Source: Gammaproteobacteria bacterium REDSEA-S15_B12 (GTDB taxonomy: Bacteria > Pseudomonadota > Gammaproteobacteria > Arenicellales > UBA868). Taken from it: a stretch of DNA of 36,040 bases. Below the pieces are notes generated by a model, which had not been told where the DNA came from, did not search any database, and worked only from the letters and a program-made list of their open reading frames with translations. Shown piece by piece: positions 1 through 8,973 of this stretch. The stretch covers positions 1 to 36,040 of the forward strand of contig LUSG01000077.1 in assembly GCA_001629395.1 (NCBI GenBank), written 5' to 3'. Both the position numbers and the translations under genes were made by a program. Each line of letters begins with the position of its first letter. Positions within the stretch are counted from its first letter, which is position 1.

Positions 1-2
1 GG

Positions 3-632
3 GTACGACTTCACTATGTATATCCTTACCCCCATATCGACGAATTGATACCGCTTATGGGTGAAGGGTTTGTCGTGCCATATCTCGATGTGCCGTTCCA
101 ACACTGTGTACCGCGTATTCTCAAGCGTATGAAACGCCCGGCAAATGCCCAAAACAATCTGGCACGTATTCGTATGTGGCGAAGAATTTGTCCAGAACTC
201 ACTATCCGCAGTACTTTCATAGTTGGGTTCCCTGGCGAGACGGAGGATGAATTCAATTTGTTGCTCGATTTTCTGACCGAGGCACAACTTGACAGGGTGG
301 GTTGTTTTGCCTATTCACCGATACAGGGCGCTGCTGCCAATGATCTAGACAATGCGGTTCCTGAGGAGGTTAGGGAGGAACGTTTGGCCCGTTTCATGGC
401 TGTACAGGAAGAAGTCTCTGCCGAAAGATTGCGTCGTAGAATTGGCCAGACATGTGCGGTTCTAGTCGATGCTCACTCCGAGTCAGGCGTGCTCGCCCGC
501 AGCACTGGAGAATCACCCGAGATCGACGGTGTTGTCATCATTCACGATGGTGTTGATATTGAACCGGGACAGTTTGTTGATGTCCGCATTACCGGAAGCG
601 ACAACCATGATCTGTATGCCCAAAAAGTCTGA
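3..632 (+). CDS. rimO: Ribosomal protein S12 methylthiotransferase RimO, C-terminal part (cut by window start)
   Basis: RimO is a radical-SAM enzyme that adds a methylthio group to a conserved aspartate of ribosomal protein S12. The reading frame is open from base 3, so about the last 210 residues of a protein usually near 440 are present. The N-terminal cluster domain and the radical-SAM CxxxCxxC lie outside the window. Visible are the RimO-typical '[12 protein letters not shown]' and 'PYLDVPFQH' stretches, '[13 protein letters not shown]', '[11 protein letters not shown]' and '[14 protein letters not shown]', then a C-terminal TRAM domain ending in '[10 protein letters not shown]'. These separate it from its tRNA-modifying relative MiaB. 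The gene ends 134 bases before prfC, which seems to have its own promoter. Confidence 0.95.
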   Translation, partial: VRLHYVYPYPHIDELIPLMGEGFVVPYLDVPFQHCVPRILKRMKRPANAQNNLARIRMWRRICPELTIRSTFIVGFPGETEDEFNLLLDFLTEAQLDRVGCFAYSPIQGAAANDLDNAVPEEVREERLARFMAVQEEVSAERLRRRIGQTCAVLVDAHSESGVLARSTGESPEIDGVVIIHDGVDIEPGQFVDVRITGSDNHDLYAQKV

Positions 633-703
633 CAGTGCCTATTGAGCAGCTGTAAGGCCCTCAATGACTTGCGTAAAAAGCGCTGGCTAGAATCACTATG
701 GGA

Positions 704-732
704 GACTCCGATGGCTCGTTATTGGCTATAAT
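704..732 (+). promoter_or_regulatory. Possible sigma-70 promoter for prfC
   Basis: A perfect TATAAT (727-732) lies 34 bases before the prfC ATG. About 18 bases upstream is a weak -35 (GAGACT at 703-708, which keeps only the central GAC of TTGACA). The -10 is convincing and the -35 is not. No strong Shine-Dalgarno precedes the start. Confidence 0.35.
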
Positions 733-766
733 TCGCGCTTTTTTCACGCCCTTGCTGGCTTGAGTT

Positions 767-2347
767 ATGAATGAACACGTGAACCAAGTTAATCGTCGGC
801 GGACTTTCGCCATCATCTCGCATCCCGATGCGGGGAAGACGACCCTGACGGAGAAATTTCTTCACTACGGTGGCGCCATTCAGGCGGCGGGCACGGTGCG
901 GGCCCGTAAGACGGGACGTTATGCGACTTCAGACTGGATGAAGATGGAGAAGGAAAGAGGGATATCTGTAACGTCTTCAATCATGCAGTTCGAGTATCGT
1001 GAATATGTTATCAATCTGCTAGATACGCCGGGGCATGCTGATTTTTCGGAGGATACCTATCGAACTTTGACGGCGGTGGATTCCGCACTGATGGTGATCG
1101 ATGCAGCAAAGGGCGTAGAAGACAGAACCATCAAGCTGATGGAGGTGTGCAGGCTGCGCGATACACCGATCATGACATTTATCAATAAGCTCGATCGGGA
1201 AGGTCGGGATCCGGTAGAACTGCTGGACGAGGTGGAGTCGGTGTTGGGAATTCGGTGTGCACCCATGACATGGCCTGTGGGGACTGGTCGCCATTTTTGT
1301 GGAGTCTACCGGCTTTACGATGACAACATTCACCTGTTTGAAAGAAAATCAGGAAATTCAGTATCGGCTGAAAGAACAATCTGTGGTCTTTCAAATCATG
1401 ATCTGGACGACGCGATTGGTGCGGATGCTGATCGCCTGCGGGAGGAGATCGAGCTGCTGACTGGAGCCAGCCACACTTTCGATCTACAGGCCTATCTACA
1501 GGCGCAGTTAACGCCTGTGTTTTTTGGTTCAGCACTTGCCAGTGAAGGGACTGACGAGTTGATTGACAGTTTTGTAGACTACGCGCCCTGTCCGGGTCCC
1601 CGGGATGCCGGCTCCCGAGAAGTCGATAGTGGCGAGCAAAAATTCACCGGGTTTGTCTTCAAGATTCAGGCCAATATGGACCCATCACATCATGATCGGG
1701 TGGCATTTCTGCGAATTAATTCCGGTGTTTATCGGCCGGGTATCAAGCTTCATCAAGTTCGGGCAGATCGGACCACACCGATTCACAGGGCCATCACTTT
1801 TCTGGCTTCAAAGCGCGAGTCGGCCGAGTCGGCATACGCAGGTGACATCATCGGTTTGCACAACCACGGTACTATCCAGATCGGAGACACGTTTACCGAG
1901 GGCGAGGATCTAAAGTTTGCAGGCGTACCCAATTTTGCCCCGGAGCTTTTTCGACGGGTGCGCCTGGACGACCCATTGCGGGCAAAGGCGCTGCACAAAG
2001 GGCTAGACCAGTTGAGCGAAGAAGGTGCCACTCAGGTGTTCAGGCCACTGATGTCGAACGATGTGATACTGGGCGCGATCGGAATTCTGCAGTTTGACGT
2101 GGTCGTACACCGCCTGCGACATGAATATGGGGTGGACTGCAGTTTTGAATCGGTGCAGATAGCGACTGCTCGCTGGGTAGTTTGCGATAAAAAGCCTGAT
2201 TTTGAAGCATTTCAGAGAAAAGCTCGACAGAATCTGGCACTCGATGCGGGTGGAGATCTAACCTATATCGCACCGAATCTGGCTAATTTAAGCCTGGCGA
2301 TGGAGCGCTGGCCGGAGGTTCAGTTCAGAAATACTAAGGAATTATAG
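767..2347 (+). CDS. prfC: Peptide chain release factor 3 (RF3)
   Basis: RF3 is the GTPase that removes RF1 and RF2 from the ribosome after peptide release. The 526 residues match the usual length (529 in E. coli). G motifs are complete: 'SHPDAGKTT' at 18-26 (P-loop), 'DTPGH' at 86-90 and 'NKLD' at 140-143. The switch region reads '[17 protein letters not shown]', as in RF3 rather than EF-G. The family-typical 'CAPMTWPVG' segment follows the G domain, and the C-terminal half has the RF3 'FQFDVV'-like block ('[11 protein letters not shown]'). ATG 767 is used; an ATG five bases downstream is out of frame. The gene is monocistronic in this window. Confidence 0.97.
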   Translation: MNEHVNQVNRRRTFAIISHPDAGKTTLTEKFLHYGGAIQAAGTVRARKTGRYATSDWMKMEKERGISVTSSIMQFEYREYVINLLDTPGHADFSEDTYRTLTAVDSALMVIDAAKGVEDRTIKLMEVCRLRDTPIMTFINKLDREGRDPVELLDEVESVLGIRCAPMTWPVGTGRHFCGVYRLYDDNIHLFERKSGNSVSAERTICGLSNHDLDDAIGADADRLREEIELLTGASHTFDLQAYLQAQLTPVFFGSALASEGTDELIDSFVDYAPCPGPRDAGSREVDSGEQKFTGFVFKIQANMDPSHHDRVAFLRINSGVYRPGIKLHQVRADRTTPIHRAITFLASKRESAESAYAGDIIGLHNHGTIQIGDTFTEGEDLKFAGVPNFAPELFRRVRLDDPLRAKALHKGLDQLSEEGATQVFRPLMSNDVILGAIGILQFDVVVHRLRHEYGVDCSFESVQIATARWVVCDKKPDFEAFQRKARQNLALDAGGDLTYIAPNLANLSLAMERWPEVQFRNTKEL

Positions 2348-2641
2348 TAATATAATTATTTAATAAACTAATAAATAATTAACTAAAGGATAAATCTTTG
2401 ACCGATCACTAATTGAAGGGGTCGCGACGGTTATATCTTTCGGACTGAGTCGTTGTTCCGTTGATTAATAGCACTCATGCCGGGCACCAGGGCAACCGGA
2501 CGTCGGTGTCGCGGCCAGGGTCTGACGGTTTTGGATAAGAAAACCTGATCCAAATCAAAGTGCCGGCGTTATCTTGTGTTACGTCGCTTGCAGCATTCGC
2601 GATACACTTCCCTGCAAGAGATAAACCCGTGGAGAGTCTAG
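2348..2641. other. Intergenic region between prfC and the cytochrome gene
   Basis: This 294-base gap starts with a strongly A/T-rich tract (about 2341-2400). No rho-independent hairpin with a T-run was found for prfC. The second half holds the FNR-like site described separately and the probable cytochrome promoter. No convincing ORF was seen. Confidence 0.6.
2545..2558 (+). promoter_or_regulatory. FNR/ANR-like binding site upstream of the cytochrome c gene
   Basis: The 14 bases read CTGAT-CCAA-ATCAA, matching 9 of the 10 defined positions of the FNR/ANR consensus TTGAT-N4-ATCAA. The centre is about 90 bases before the cytochrome start codon. A plausible -10 (TACACT, 2603-2608) would place transcription start near 2615, putting the box near -62, a class I activator position. 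Regulation by an FNR-type oxygen sensor is inference from this match; no FNR gene is in the window. Confidence 0.5.
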
Positions 2642-2962
2642 ATGAGATTTACCAAAGTACTGGTGCTGGCCTCAGTGATGATGGGCTCAGCTGTATGGAC
2701 GAGTGTTAGCGCCGATGGAGAAGCAGTCTATAACAGTGGCTGTCTGGCTTGTCATATGCCCGGTGTCGCCGGTGCGCCTAAACTGGGCGACAAAGATGCT
2801 TGGGCTGCCCGGATCGCACAAGGCATCGAGGTGATGTATGAGAACGCTATTCAGGGATTTCAAGGACAGACCGGCATGATGCCCGCCAAGGGTGGTTTCG
2901 TTCATCTGAGCGACGATGATGTCAAAGCGGCTGTCGACTACATGGTGAGTCAGTCCCAGTAA
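2642..2962 (+). CDS. Periplasmic cytochrome c5-like class I c-type cytochrome
   Basis: This is a small electron carrier of the cytochrome c5 / c-555 type. The 106 residues start with a Sec signal peptide ('MRFTKVLVLASVMMGSAVWTS'), with likely cleavage after 'SVSA' (24). The single haem site is CLACH at 34-38, followed by the c5-like 'PGVAGAPKLGDK'. The probable axial methionine is in 'GMMPAKGG' (M79 or M80). The C-terminal helix 'LSDDDVKAAVDYMV' is standard for the fold. A good Shine-Dalgarno (GGAGAG, 2631-2636) sits five bases before the ATG. The gene stands alone, converges with apeB, and has an FNR-like box upstream, which suits a respiratory carrier induced at low oxygen. Confidence 0.9.
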   Translation: MRFTKVLVLASVMMGSAVWTSVSADGEAVYNSGCLACHMPGVAGAPKLGDKDAWAARIAQGIEVMYENAIQGFQGQTGMMPAKGGFVHLSDDDVKAAVDYMVSQSQ

Positions 2963-2970
2963 ATTGTTGA

Positions 2971-2986
2971 GCTGATGTACATCAGC
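2971..2986. repeat. Perfect 16-base palindrome between convergent genes
   Basis: GCTGATGTACATCAGC equals its own reverse complement. It lies between the cytochrome stop (2962) and the apeB stop on the other strand (2982-2984), overlapping the latter. It can form a 6-bp stem with a GTAC loop on either transcript. No T-run follows, so a classic terminator is not supported; it may mark or stabilise both 3' ends. Confidence 0.45.
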
Positions 2987-4280
2987 GCCACAGGGACGTT
3001 TGATCAAGGAAGCCCTTGAGCGCGCGGTAGAGTAGTACCGGATCGTTGCGCCCGGTGAGCTCACGCACGGAGTGCATGGCAAGCTGCGGGGATCCGATAT
3101 CTACGGTTGCGACGCCCAGTTCAGCTGCCGTTATTGGTCCGATGGTACTGCCACACGCCATATCATTTCGCATGGCAATCTGTTGAACGGGTATATCGAG
3201 GGTTTGACATAAATTGCGAAACAGCGCCGCAGTTTCACTGTTTGTCGCGTATCTCTGGTTAGCGTTGTATTTGATGACCGGACCACCGTTGAGGCAAGGC
3301 CGGTGCTGTGGGTCATGCTTGTCTTCGTAATTAGGATGCACCCCATGTGCATTATCAACGGAAAGCAACACGGACGAGTCCATGGCTCTATCCATTGTCT
3401 CTCCAGTCCCACACAGACGTTCGAGTGTAGAACGTAGAAATGGCCCTTGGGCACCGCTGGCCGACAGGCTGCCAACCTCCTCGTGATCATTACAGACCAT
3501 CACGGCAGGGGTATCTCCAGAGGCGTCGATTATGCTTCGGCAAGCGGCATAACAACTCAAAAGGTTGTCCAGTCTTGAGGCGGCGATGAAGTCATCATTT
3601 AGTCCGATCACTGCAGGGGGTTGCACGTCGTAGCAGCTGATTTCATAGTCCAGGACCTCGGCAACGGGTATGTTGGCGTGCTCATGCTGGATCTGGTCAA
3701 GAAGCAGTTGTCGGAAACTTCTGCGGTCACCGTCACCTGAACTCACCAGTAAAACCACTTCTTTTTGTGGGTTGATTGTCCTGTTTTTATGCACATCTCG
3801 ATTTAAATGAATTGCGAGACTGGGTACTGTCGCCACAGGGCGCCGAAAGTCGATGAGCACACTGTTGATCTCTTTGTTTTCCAGACGGCAAGTGACTTTG
3901 CCGGCCAGAGACAGGTCTCGGTCAAACCAGGGCGAGAGCAAGACTCCACCGTAAACTTCCACACCCAGCTGCAAAAAGCCCTGACGCGTGATCTCCGGTG
4001 CGGGTTTGATCTTGAGACAGGGGCTGTCGGTGTGGGTGCCGATCAGCCTCAGCCCCTCATCAGCTGGATGAACAGAGCCTGTTCTGATGGCCACGATTGA
4101 CGAGCCATTGCGAACGACAAAGTAGCGTCCTCCAGGTTTAAGCGACCAGCTGCTGTGTTCTGCAAGCTCTTCAAACCCCTCTGCTGTCAACAGTTGCTTC
4201 AGTTGTTTCACTGCATGAAAAGGAGTGGGTGAGCCAGCTAGAAACTCGAGCAGCCCGTTATTGAAATCTGATTCATTCAT
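2982..4280 (-). CDS. apeB: M18 family aminopeptidase (aspartyl aminopeptidase type)
   Basis: M18 peptidases are cytosolic dodecameric zinc enzymes that remove N-terminal, preferentially acidic, residues from peptides. The 432 residues match the family length. Expected co-catalytic zinc motifs are present: 'GTHTDSP' (His83), 'DNLLSCYA', 'CNDHEEVGS' with the catalytic Glu pair, '[12 protein letters not shown]', and the final His ligand in 'LAMHSVRE' (about His403). '[19 protein letters not shown]' is also diagnostic. The ATG overlaps the ttcA stop as ATGA (4280-4277), so translation is probably coupled to ttcA. The link with ttcA is positional; no functional tie is known to me. Confidence 0.95.
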   Translation of the reverse strand: MNESDFNNGLLEFLAGSPTPFHAVKQLKQLLTAEGFEELAEHSSWSLKPGGRYFVVRNGSSIVAIRTGSVHPADEGLRLIGTHTDSPCLKIKPAPEITRQGFLQLGVEVYGGVLLSPWFDRDLSLAGKVTCRLENKEINSVLIDFRRPVATVPSLAIHLNRDVHKNRTINPQKEVVLLVSSGDGDRRSFRQLLLDQIQHEHANIPVAEVLDYEISCYDVQPPAVIGLNDDFIAASRLDNLLSCYAACRSIIDASGDTPAVMVCNDHEEVGSLSASGAQGPFLRSTLERLCGTGETMDRAMDSSVLLSVDNAHGVHPNYEDKHDPQHRPCLNGGPVIKYNANQRYATNSETAALFRNLCQTLDIPVQQIAMRNDMACGSTIGPITAAELGVATVDIGSPQLAMHSVRELTGRNDPVLLYRALKGFLDQTSLWR

Positions 4281-5134
4281 AGTCTGGCGTTCTCTACGTC
4301 AATTGTGTTCCCTTCGGGTAGCCATGTTGCGGGCTCGTGATGAGCCCCGAGTCTGGCAAAGTCGAAAAGACTTGGGTCGGCGAGTTGGCTGGGTGAGATG
4401 CTCGTGACGCTTCGGAATATGGTCGCTGACCGGCCGGGGTACTGCTGTTCCCACTCGGCGAGCATTCGTTTGACAGTTTGGCGTTGGAGGTTCGGTTGTG
4501 AGCCACAAAGATTGCAGGGAATAATCGGAAACTTTTTCAGCTGGGCGTATTGCGTGATGTCTTTTTCACTGCAATAGGATAGTGGTCGTATGACCACATT
4601 GTCTCCGTCATCACTCAACAGTTTCGGTGGCATTGCTTTGAGTCGACCACCAAAAAACATATTAAGGAAAAGTGTTTCAACGATATCGTCTCGATGATGG
4701 CCTAATGCGATTTTTGTCATCCCCTGGCTTTTTGCAAAGCTGTACAGTATTCCCCGGCGAAGTCGTGAACAAAGGCCACACATTGTTTTGCCATCAGGGA
4801 TGATATTCTTGACCACACTGTAGGTATCCTGATCGATAATTCGGTAATCAACCCCGAGCCCCTGCAGGTAAACTTTGAGTCGTTCAGTTGGAAACCCGGG
4901 CTGATTCTGATCAACATTGACGGCGGTCAACTGGAAGTCAATCGGTGCTCTGATTTTCAATCGACACAGAATATCCAGCAGGGAGAAAGAATCCTTACCA
5001 CCGGAAATGCAGACCATAACGCGATCGCCTTCTTCGATCATGTTGTAGTCCTGTATGGCTCGTCCGACTTCGCGACGAAGTCGTTTTTCAAGTTTCCGTG
5101 ATGTATGGCTGGGGTGTAAAGTTGTCATTGTCAT
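4277..5134 (-). CDS. ttcA: tRNA 2-thiocytidine(32) synthetase TtcA
   Basis: TtcA is an iron-sulfur-dependent PP-loop ATPase that thiolates cytidine 32 of some tRNAs. The PP-loop 'SGGKDS' is present, followed by the two cysteine motifs of the TtcA family, 'CGLC' and 'CNLC', which carry the cluster-binding cysteines. '[18 protein letters not shown]' is also typical. The start is placed at ATG 5134 (285 residues). The frame stays open to a TTG at 5179, but that adds 15 residues without family similarity and has no Shine-Dalgarno; ATG 5128 is a further option. It is first of a two-gene unit with apeB and diverges from the AsmA gene. Confidence 0.94.
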   Translation of the reverse strand: MTMTTLHPSHTSRKLEKRLRREVGRAIQDYNMIEEGDRVMVCISGGKDSFSLLDILCRLKIRAPIDFQLTAVNVDQNQPGFPTERLKVYLQGLGVDYRIIDQDTYSVVKNIIPDGKTMCGLCSRLRRGILYSFAKSQGMTKIALGHHRDDIVETLFLNMFFGGRLKAMPPKLLSDDGDNVVIRPLSYCSEKDITQYAQLKKFPIIPCNLCGSQPNLQRQTVKRMLAEWEQQYPGRSATIFRSVTSISPSQLADPSLFDFARLGAHHEPATWLPEGNTIDVENARL

Positions 5135-5249
5135 GTGGTAACCCGATATATCTGTCAGATGTTCTTTCCAAACCCACAATAGTGCGCTTTGTGTTAGGGT
5201 CGCGCAATGCGTTCTCCGAAAGGCGAATCATACACAGGGAACAGACTTC

Positions 5250-8200
5250 TTGCGGCTCACTAAAGTAATTGGCTGGATGGTTGTCTGTTTCTGCGGCCTC
5301 GTCCTGGTTCTGGCGTCCATTATTCAGTGGGTTGACTGGAATCGCTATCGCGATGCCGTGGCACAGCAGGTAAGCAAGGCAATCGATCGACCAGTGTCGA
5401 TTGACCAGGGCTTGTCAGCCCGTCTTTTCCCCTCAGTTCGGCTAGAGGTCAAAGGGCTGGCTGTGGGTAATCCGGCTGGCAATTATCAGCAACATTTCCT
5501 GGCAGTAGAGAACGTCCGATTTGAACTGGATATGGGGGCTCTTGCACAAGGGCAATTGCGCATTCGCGAGATTTCTCTGGAGCGGCCGACCCTGCAGTTG
5601 GAAGTCGACCCCAACGGCAGTCCTAATTGGGAGTCTGATCGGGGACTGACAGTGCCGGTTCTACCGCTTCCGGTCAGTCGAGTTTCGGTGGTAGATGGGA
5701 CTCTTACATTTGGGTCTGGCGCTGAGGCAGACCAGTGGGAAATTCGGGCTGATACGCTGGCCTATGTTTTACCACGTAAGGGTCAGAATCAAAAGGGTCA
5801 GATCAACGGACAACTGAGCTATGCCGGAGACGCCATCGAAGTGAGTGGCGTACTGGGGTCTCTTAACGGTCTGGTTTCTGATCAGCTGGCACCGATCAAT
5901 CTGACGTTCATGGGTAACGGTGTAAGCGGCAGTGTCTCTGGCGTGGTCCGTAATCTGCGAAATGCACCTAACGCTGATTTGCATCTCGACGTATCGACAG
6001 GACGCCTCGAAAGAAATCTGACTGATCTATTGCCAGGCCTGCCGTGGCAGGACGACGCCATTTTCAGTGGCACAGTGAATGCAACCGGTCACCTCGTCGG
6101 AAACCCGGGACGGGACCTCCGACTGGAATCGGTCCGCTTGTCCACAACAGCACAGCCGTTTAATTTCACAGCCCAGGGTGATCTCGATCTGGTGCCAGCC
6201 AATGTCAGACTAAACCGTTCAATGGGCGAGTTGCGTCTGCAGGTGAAGCATCAGAGCCTTCAGAATTTCACGTCGCTCATGAGCCTTGATGTACCGACAG
6301 ATGTCCGTGTCTCGGGTCAGGGTCTATTGTCTGGGCAGCCGGGCAATTTCCGTTTGGATCAGATTATGTTGATCGGAGAGAGCCCACATCTGGGTATCCA
6401 GTTAACAGGCAGTGCGAGTCAATTGGACTCAGCTGACGGCCCCAATCTTGCACTCAATATCGAAGCGACCTCAGACAAGCTGGCAGAACTGTTGAGGCAA
6501 TTCAAACTTGAGATGCACTTAAACGGGAGCGCTCAGGTGGCGGGTGCTTTGCACGCTAGCGGCAAAGGTTACCGGTTGAGTGATCTTTCCGCTTCTTTTG
6601 AAGCTGCAGATCTGACGCTCGACGGCACAGGTCAGTTCGACCTGTTGCAGAAAAGTTTGGAAGGACAATTCCAGTTCACCGCTAGAACTGGAAGTGTCCA
6701 GAGCCTTGCAGGCAGTTTGGGTACACAGCTCCCCGTCGATGCTACCGCCAGCACAAATGGCGTTCTCACCTGCGCCAATAGCAGCTGTGGCATAGAGCTC
6801 GTGAATGTCAGGATCAGCTCCCCTCAACTGGAAGTCAGTGGCCGTGGGCAGGTTGACAGGCTGCACGAGCAGCCGCAGTTGGCACTGAATTTCGAAGGCC
6901 ACACTGAAGATATTGCTGTGCTTGCCCAAGCCTGGGGCAGACAATGGCTGATACCCCCCGATCTGGAGGCCAGCGTCACAGGCTGGCTTGATTTACACGG
7001 CAATGAGGCTCGACTGTCCGGGTTGGTAGGTCAGATTTCCGGTGCTGGGCTCAGTGGCCGGTTTACCGGTAGCTTGATCGATTTAATGCATGTTCCACGC
7101 CCGACGTGGGATCTCGACCTCGATGTAGCTGAACTGGGCCAGCTGATTGAATACTATGGCGGGCCAGGGGATTATCACGAATCCGCCCAGATTCAGTTAC
7201 AGGTACGCCCGTCCGATAAGCAAGCGCTACCGCTGATGGTACGGGGCGAGTTGCTGACTAATTCTCTGGCTACTGAGTTCGCTGGTGAGTTTGAAGCATT
7301 TGACAACAAGTCCGGATTCAGTGCCAGTTTTGTGCTGACTGCGGAAGATTCTCACGAATTGCGTCTGGTCACAGGTGTTGACTTACCGCCTATGGGCCGG
7401 TTGCAGGTGAAAGGCGAGGTCAGTCGTGCAACGGATTCACACGAATCAATTACAGGATCAGTTAACCTCGAGTCGGAGAAACTCGGTCAGTTTGCGGCAG
7501 AGGGGGTTTTGGGGGAACAGTGGAAGATAGGCACGAAGCTAGAGTTGAAGCACAAGGTGGATCGTCTGTCCAGGGTGGCAGCTGTGCTGGCAATTCCATT
7601 ACAGGGAGACGTGCCTTTACAGGCGCAGGCGATTGTCAGTACGGACGGTGAGATGCTGCTGGTGAAAGAACTTAAAGTGAAAGCAGGCCGCAACGACATT
7701 AGTGGGGAAATATCCTACCTGCTGAATGAGAACGATGGCGATAGACAGAAGATCAAAGGAAGACTTGTGTCTAGATATTTAAATTTAAATGATCTATTTC
7801 CAAAAAAAGAAAAGAAGTATCTGTTTGGAAATGAACGCATACCACTGAATTGGGCACATCGCACTGACGTTGATCTGGAATTTGCTGCGGACCACCTGCT
7901 GCGACGCAAATACGAAGTGACGGACCTCGCACTAACAGTGGATTCACTGAACGGTTTGGTCAATTTTCAGTTGCAGGGCATATCAGCCGGCGGTGATCTG
8001 GAAGTGCAACTTGACCTGGATACGCAAATAGTCCCGCATCCCGCTAATTATTCCTATGATTGGAAACACCTGAATCTTGATTTGCTGCCACCGGGGCTGA
8101 AGGGCGGTTTGGATGTATCAGGTGTTTTGAGCACGCACGGCTATTTAGCGGGCGCAGGAGAAACTCTTCACGACATTGCAAAGACTGGTAATGGTTATCT

Positions 8201-8810
8201 TTTCACCGATCTTGAAAGTATAAAGTTTCCCCGCGGTCGCGAAGAGCTTAGAACTACAACTCCTCTCAATATTGTCGGGCAAATATTGCGCGAAGTTAGT
8301 CCATGGGCAGAGCGCAAGAAATTTTATGATATACAGTGCGGGGTGATCGGTATTCAGATCACAGATGGTGTGGGGCACAGTGTGGCACCACCACATCACA
8401 CAATAGCCATAAAAGCTGAGGAGTTTGAATTATCGGCCTTCGGCGATCTGGATCTTTCCGAGGAAAACTTGGGGCTATCTGCTTGCTCCAAACCACGTCG
8501 TGAGCGAATATCCATTGACAGCCTTCTGGACCAGTCTGGCTTATCCCTGTTGTATCCACCCTGTTATCGAATCGAAGGGAAGCTTCGACGGCCTACTGTG
8601 GTACCAGATCCTGACGGTAGAAATCTCTTGGAAAGATTAAAGCTTGAGGATCGTGACATTCTGAAGAGTTTAAAGTTAGGTGCGGCCTTGGCTACAGGTG
8701 GAACCTCTGCTGTGGTTCTCAGTCTTTTGGACCAATTGGATGATGAGGGCGGCGGATGCCCCGGAGCCCGGCAACGTTCACAACAAATTTGGGAACAACA
8801 GGATCAATGA
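5250..8810 (+). CDS. AsmA-family inner-membrane-anchored periplasmic protein (long form)
   Basis: AsmA-like proteins are anchored in the inner membrane and extend into the periplasm; known members are linked to outer-membrane assembly and phospholipid movement. The 1186 residues begin with one membrane segment (about 8-27), then the AsmA hallmark 'VDWNRYRDAVAQQVSKAIDRPVSI'. A long beta-rich body follows with many 'LxLxVxxxxG' strands and 'ISLERPTLQLEVDPNGSPNWE'. An AsmA_2-type end ('LGLSACSKPRRE', then 'YRIEGKLRRPTVVPD') closes it. At nearly twice the length of E. coli AsmA (617), it is nearer the long AsmA/YhjG-type paralogues. The start is TTG, with AGGGA about nine bases upstream; no in-frame ATG lies before the membrane segment. 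Confidence 0.85.
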   Translation: MRLTKVIGWMVVCFCGLVLVLASIIQWVDWNRYRDAVAQQVSKAIDRPVSIDQGLSARLFPSVRLEVKGLAVGNPAGNYQQHFLAVENVRFELDMGALAQGQLRIREISLERPTLQLEVDPNGSPNWESDRGLTVPVLPLPVSRVSVVDGTLTFGSGAEADQWEIRADTLAYVLPRKGQNQKGQINGQLSYAGDAIEVSGVLGSLNGLVSDQLAPINLTFMGNGVSGSVSGVVRNLRNAPNADLHLDVSTGRLERNLTDLLPGLPWQDDAIFSGTVNATGHLVGNPGRDLRLESVRLSTTAQPFNFTAQGDLDLVPANVRLNRSMGELRLQVKHQSLQNFTSLMSLDVPTDVRVSGQGLLSGQPGNFRLDQIMLIGESPHLGIQLTGSASQLDSADGPNLALNIEATSDKLAELLRQFKLEMHLNGSAQVAGALHASGKGYRLSDLSASFEAADLTLDGTGQFDLLQKSLEGQFQFTARTGSVQSLAGSLGTQLPVDATASTNGVLTCANSSCGIELVNVRISSPQLEVSGRGQVDRLHEQPQLALNFEGHTEDIAVLAQAWGRQWLIPPDLEASVTGWLDLHGNEARLSGLVGQISGAGLSGRFTGSLIDLMHVPRPTWDLDLDVAELGQLIEYYGGPGDYHESAQIQLQVRPSDKQALPLMVRGELLTNSLATEFAGEFEAFDNKSGFSASFVLTAEDSHELRLVTGVDLPPMGRLQVKGEVSRATDSHESITGSVNLESEKLGQFAAEGVLGEQWKIGTKLELKHKVDRLSRVAAVLAIPLQGDVPLQAQAIVSTDGEMLLVKELKVKAGRNDISGEISYLLNENDGDRQKIKGRLVSRYLNLNDLFPKKEKKYLFGNERIPLNWAHRTDVDLEFAADHLLRRKYEVTDLALTVDSLNGLVNFQLQGISAGGDLEVQLDLDTQIVPHPANYSYDWKHLNLDLLPPGLKGGLDVSGVLSTHGYLAGAGETLHDIAKTGNGYLFTDLESIKFPRGREELRTTTPLNIVGQILREVSPWAERKKFYDIQCGVIGIQITDGVGHSVAPPHHTIAIKAEEFELSAFGDLDLSEENLGLSACSKPRRERISIDSLLDQSGLSLLYPPCYRIEGKLRRPTVVPDPDGRNLLERLKLEDRDILKSLKLGAALATGGTSAVVLSLLDQLDDEGGGCPGARQRSQQIWEQQDQ

Positions 8811-8973
8811 ACAAATTCAGGTCTTAACGTGTATGGGTGCTCGACTGACAATCAAGTCTCAGAGTCGCAGGTACGGGTTTCCCTAATTTATAGGGCGGTC
8901 TACAATTCCGGTTCGCGGTTCGGTGTCTGATAACTACCTAATCGGCAATTACTAATGCTTAAAGGTAATCGTG

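Noticed and set aside
661-766. Possible tRNA or small RNA before prfC
   Set aside because: No cloverleaf or T-loop signature; the stretch reads as an ordinary promoter and leader.
5135-5179. TTG start for ttcA at 5179
   Set aside because: It adds 15 residues without family similarity and has no ribosome site; ATG 5134 fits the family better.
8909-8922. Tandem CGGTTCG CGGTTCG before the MttB-like gene
   Set aside because: Only two 7-base units; too short to separate from chance.
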